From positions 1 to 7,827 of the forward strand of contig NZ_JBFAPC010000214.1 of the NCBI RefSeq assembly GCF_040675535.1: a stretch of 7,827 nucleotides of DNA, in the 5' to 3' direction. The notes beneath the pieces were generated by a model. That model saw only the letters and a list, made by a program, of their open reading frames with translations. It made no database searches and had not been told where the DNA came from. Positions 6,236-7,827 of this stretch are shown in pieces (the stretch's first letter is position 1; every line of letters starts with the position of its first letter). The position numbers and the translations under genes were made by a program. Source of the stretch: Patulibacter sp040675535 (GTDB lineage Bacteria; Actinomycetota; Thermoleophilia; Solirubrobacterales; Solirubrobacteraceae).

Positions 6236-7827
6236 ATGGCTTCCTCCCGTTCACGTCGCCTGCGCCGCCTGGTGCTGGCGTCGGCGACCCTCGCGCTCGT
6301 GCCCTGCGCGAGCTCGCAGGCCGCGATCACGCAGGCCCACCTGAGCTTCACCGGCGACACCAGCACGACGATGGCGGTGACGTTCAAGGAGGACGCCGCC
6401 GTCACCGGGACGACCGGCGTCGCCTACGCGCGGCCGACGGGCGGCGCCGGTGGTGTCGCGGCCTGCGCCGTGGTCGGCGCGCCGTCCGACTGCCGGACGC
6501 TGACCCTCGCGCGGACCGACGCGCAGGGCAAGGCCGGCGGCCCCGGCCCGACGTACACGTTCTTCACCGGCACGTTCGCCGGCCTGACGCCCGGCGCGTC
6601 GTACGACTGGTTCGCGACGACGACCGCGACGCCCGCCGGCCTGGCGCCGGGGACGTTCACCACGGCGAAGGCGGGCGACCAGCCCTACACCGCCGCGACG
6701 TACGGCGAGGTCCACGTCGACGACGGCGACGACGTCGTGCCGTTCGGCGCGTCGGCCCCCGGCGACTACAGCGTCCAGGGCGTCGTCGGCCTGAACCGCG
6801 CCAACCAGGTCCTGGGCAACCAGAACGTGCGCCCGTCCTTCGTCGTCTCCTCCGGCGACAACCAGAACGACGGCACGATGGAGGACATGTGGGACCGCCT
6901 CCTGAGCGGCACCTACACGTTCCCGTCGGGCGCGCCCCTGGACGGCTCGCCGACCCGCCGGCTGCTGGGCAGCGTGCCGTTCCTGTCGGCGCTCGGCGAC
7001 CACGAGTACAAGAACACCGCCGTGGCCGGCACCGCGTCGCCGCTCTACTACGCGCACTTCCCGAACCCCGGCAACGGTCCCACGGGCCAGGAGCAGCGCT
7101 CGTACTCCTACGACTACCAGGGCGTCCACTGGACGGTCCTCGAGGCGAGCCCGGGCGTGAAGCCCTCGGCGTTCCCCGCCTACTGGCAGCACGAGCTCGA
7201 GTGGCTCGACGCCGACCTGAAGGCCGCCGCGACCCGCACGCGGTTCCAGGTCGTCGTCATGCACCAGCCGCCGTTCCACTCGAAGACGAGCCGCGTGTAC
7301 CCGGAGTACGCGGACCCGGAGCTCCGTGACGACGTGATGCCGCTGTTCGACAAGTACGGCGTCGAGGTCGTCGTCTCGGGCCACGACGCGCACAACGTCC
7401 GGAGCTCCCCGCTGGTCGGCGTCCCGACGCCCGACCGCAAGGCCGGCGAGCCGAAGCTGTCCCCGGACATCGTCGCCCCGGGCAAGGGCACGACCTACCT
7501 CGAGCAGTCCACCACCGGCAAGAACTACGACGGCCTCCTCGACGGCGAGCCGTGGGTCGCGTGGTCGCAGTCCGAGGAGACGATGCCCGCCGCGCTCCTC
7601 TTCACGTTCGGCGCGAAGACGATCAGCGCCAAGTTCGTGCGCACCGACGCACTGGACCCCGTGACGCACCAGCTGATCCCGACCGGTCAGCCGGTCGACA
7701 GCTTCACGATCCCGCAGGTGCCGGCCGCCGGATGGGCGACGCCCTCGCGGCGATCGACGTCGCCGCTCATCCACAGCCGGTGGATGACGCCCATCAGCGG
7801 GATCAGAACGATCGCGATGCCGTACAT
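6236..7827 (+). CDS. Secreted purple-acid-phosphatase-like metallophosphoesterase, 3' end outside window
   Basis: About 530 residues are visible with no stop. Residues 1-29 are a signal peptide (SSRSRRLRR, hydrophobic core, cleavage after SQA). About 32-148 is a beta-sandwich like the N-terminal domain of purple acid phosphatases, ending TPGASYDWFATTT. The metallophosphoesterase domain follows, but its ligand motifs deviate: YGEVH (156-160) where GDxH/GDxG is usual, GDNQND (207-212), GDHEY (254-258) instead of GNHE, MHQPPFH (342-348), and GHDAHN (382-387) where GHxH is usual. The family hydrolyses phosphomonoesters at a two-metal site, here outside the cell; activity and metal are uncertain given these changes. 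The tail through VDSFTIPQ looks like normal family sequence; beyond about residue 494 (7715 on) it does not, and a minus-strand frame looks equally plausible. GGAA lies 6 nt before the ATG. The gene appears to be transcribed alone. Confidence 0.88.
   Translation, partial: MASSRSRRLRRLVLASATLALVPCASSQAAITQAHLSFTGDTSTTMAVTFKEDAAVTGTTGVAYARPTGGAGGVAACAVVGAPSDCRTLTLARTDAQGKAGGPGPTYTFFTGTFAGLTPGASYDWFATTTATPAGLAPGTFTTAKAGDQPYTAATYGEVHVDDGDDVVPFGASAPGDYSVQGVVGLNRANQVLGNQNVRPSFVVSSGDNQNDGTMEDMWDRLLSGTYTFPSGAPLDGSPTRRLLGSVPFLSALGDHEYKNTAVAGTASPLYYAHFPNPGNGPTGQEQRSYSYDYQGVHWTVLEASPGVKPSAFPAYWQHELEWLDADLKAAATRTRFQVVVMHQPPFHSKTSRVYPEYADPELRDDVMPLFDKYGVEVVVSGHDAHNVRSSPLVGVPTPDRKAGEPKLSPDIVAPGKGTTYLEQSTTGKNYDGLLDGEPWVAWSQSEETMPAALLFTFGAKTISAKFVRTDALDPVTHQLIPTGQPVDSFTIPQVPAAGWATPSRRSTSPLIHSRWMTPISGIRTIAMPY
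7687..7827 (-). CDS. Possible convergent gene, C-terminal fragment with a membrane helix
   Basis: On the minus strand 46 codons are open from the window edge to a TGA at 7689-7687. The fragment starts MYGIAIVLIPLMGVIHRLW, which reads like a membrane helix with a positively charged end, followed by MSGDVDRREG and a tail. It is not clear whether the ATG at the edge is the start or an internal methionine. The tail overlaps the conserved end of the phosphoesterase in antisense. Third codon positions coincide on the two strands, so G/C-ending codons cannot decide between them. In favour of this strand: hydrophobic pattern and ATC-rich codons. Against: the long overlap. I do not recognise a family. 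Confidence 0.3.
   Translation of the reverse strand: MYGIAIVLIPLMGVIHRLWMSGDVDRREGVAHPAAGTCGIVKLSTG

Noticed and set aside
6299..6307. Lipoprotein attachment site at LVPC (residues 21-24) of the phosphoesterase
   Set aside because: Proline before the cysteine does not fit a lipobox; an ordinary signal-peptidase site after SQA is better.
5242..7329. Long plus-strand frame (695 codons) through purN and the phosphoesterase in another phase
   Set aside because: Arginine/proline-rich translation with no domains, overlapping two well-supported genes.
6251..7774. Minus-strand open frame of 507 codons opposite the phosphoesterase
   Set aside because: Low-complexity Arg/Val/Gly product and no motifs; the plus-strand gene is clearly the coding one up to about 7715.

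Overview
The window is very G+C-rich (roughly three-quarters by eye), with codon third positions almost always G or C. Together with a RecQ that has an RQC-like tail but no HRDC domain, this points to a high-GC actinobacterium. My tentative guess is the Thermoleophilia/Solirubrobacterales side of the phylum, but nothing in the window proves a genus. There are no tRNA, rRNA, insertion-sequence, phage or CRISPR signatures.

Layout. (1) Positions 5-1556, minus strand: a tightly packed three-gene operon whose start codons overlap the preceding stops. It encodes a MotA/TolQ/ExbB-type proton-channel protein, a small DUF2149-type protein whose single membrane helix resembles the ExbD/MotB helix with its aspartate, and an alanine-rich protein built on a seven-residue repeat. 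The first two look like an ion-driven stator pair; the job of the third is unknown. (2) 1783-3069, minus: a secreted SGNH/GDSL esterase with a C-terminal beta-rich extension, followed by a GC hairpin that probably ends its transcript. (3) 3209-5167, plus: a RecQ helicase, divergent from the esterase across 139 bp that hold matched promoter-like elements. (4) 5291-5905, plus: purN, the glycinamide ribonucleotide formyltransferase of purine synthesis. (5) 5906-6235: 330 bp without a gene, holding a three-copy direct repeat (two copies nearly identical, the third decayed) and a leader that can fold just upstream of the next gene. (6) 6236 to the window end, plus: a secreted purple-acid-phosphatase-like metallophosphoesterase whose metal-ligand motifs differ from the canonical ones, running off the edge. 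A possible convergent minus-strand gene overlaps its last part.

Apart from the three-gene operon, the genes look like independent housekeeping or secreted-enzyme units rather than one pathway. The points most worth following up are the stator-like operon with its repeat protein, the altered phosphoesterase active site, the intergenic repeat family after purN, and the -10-like elements placed 9-12 nt before three start codons, which suggest leaderless or very short-leader mRNAs.
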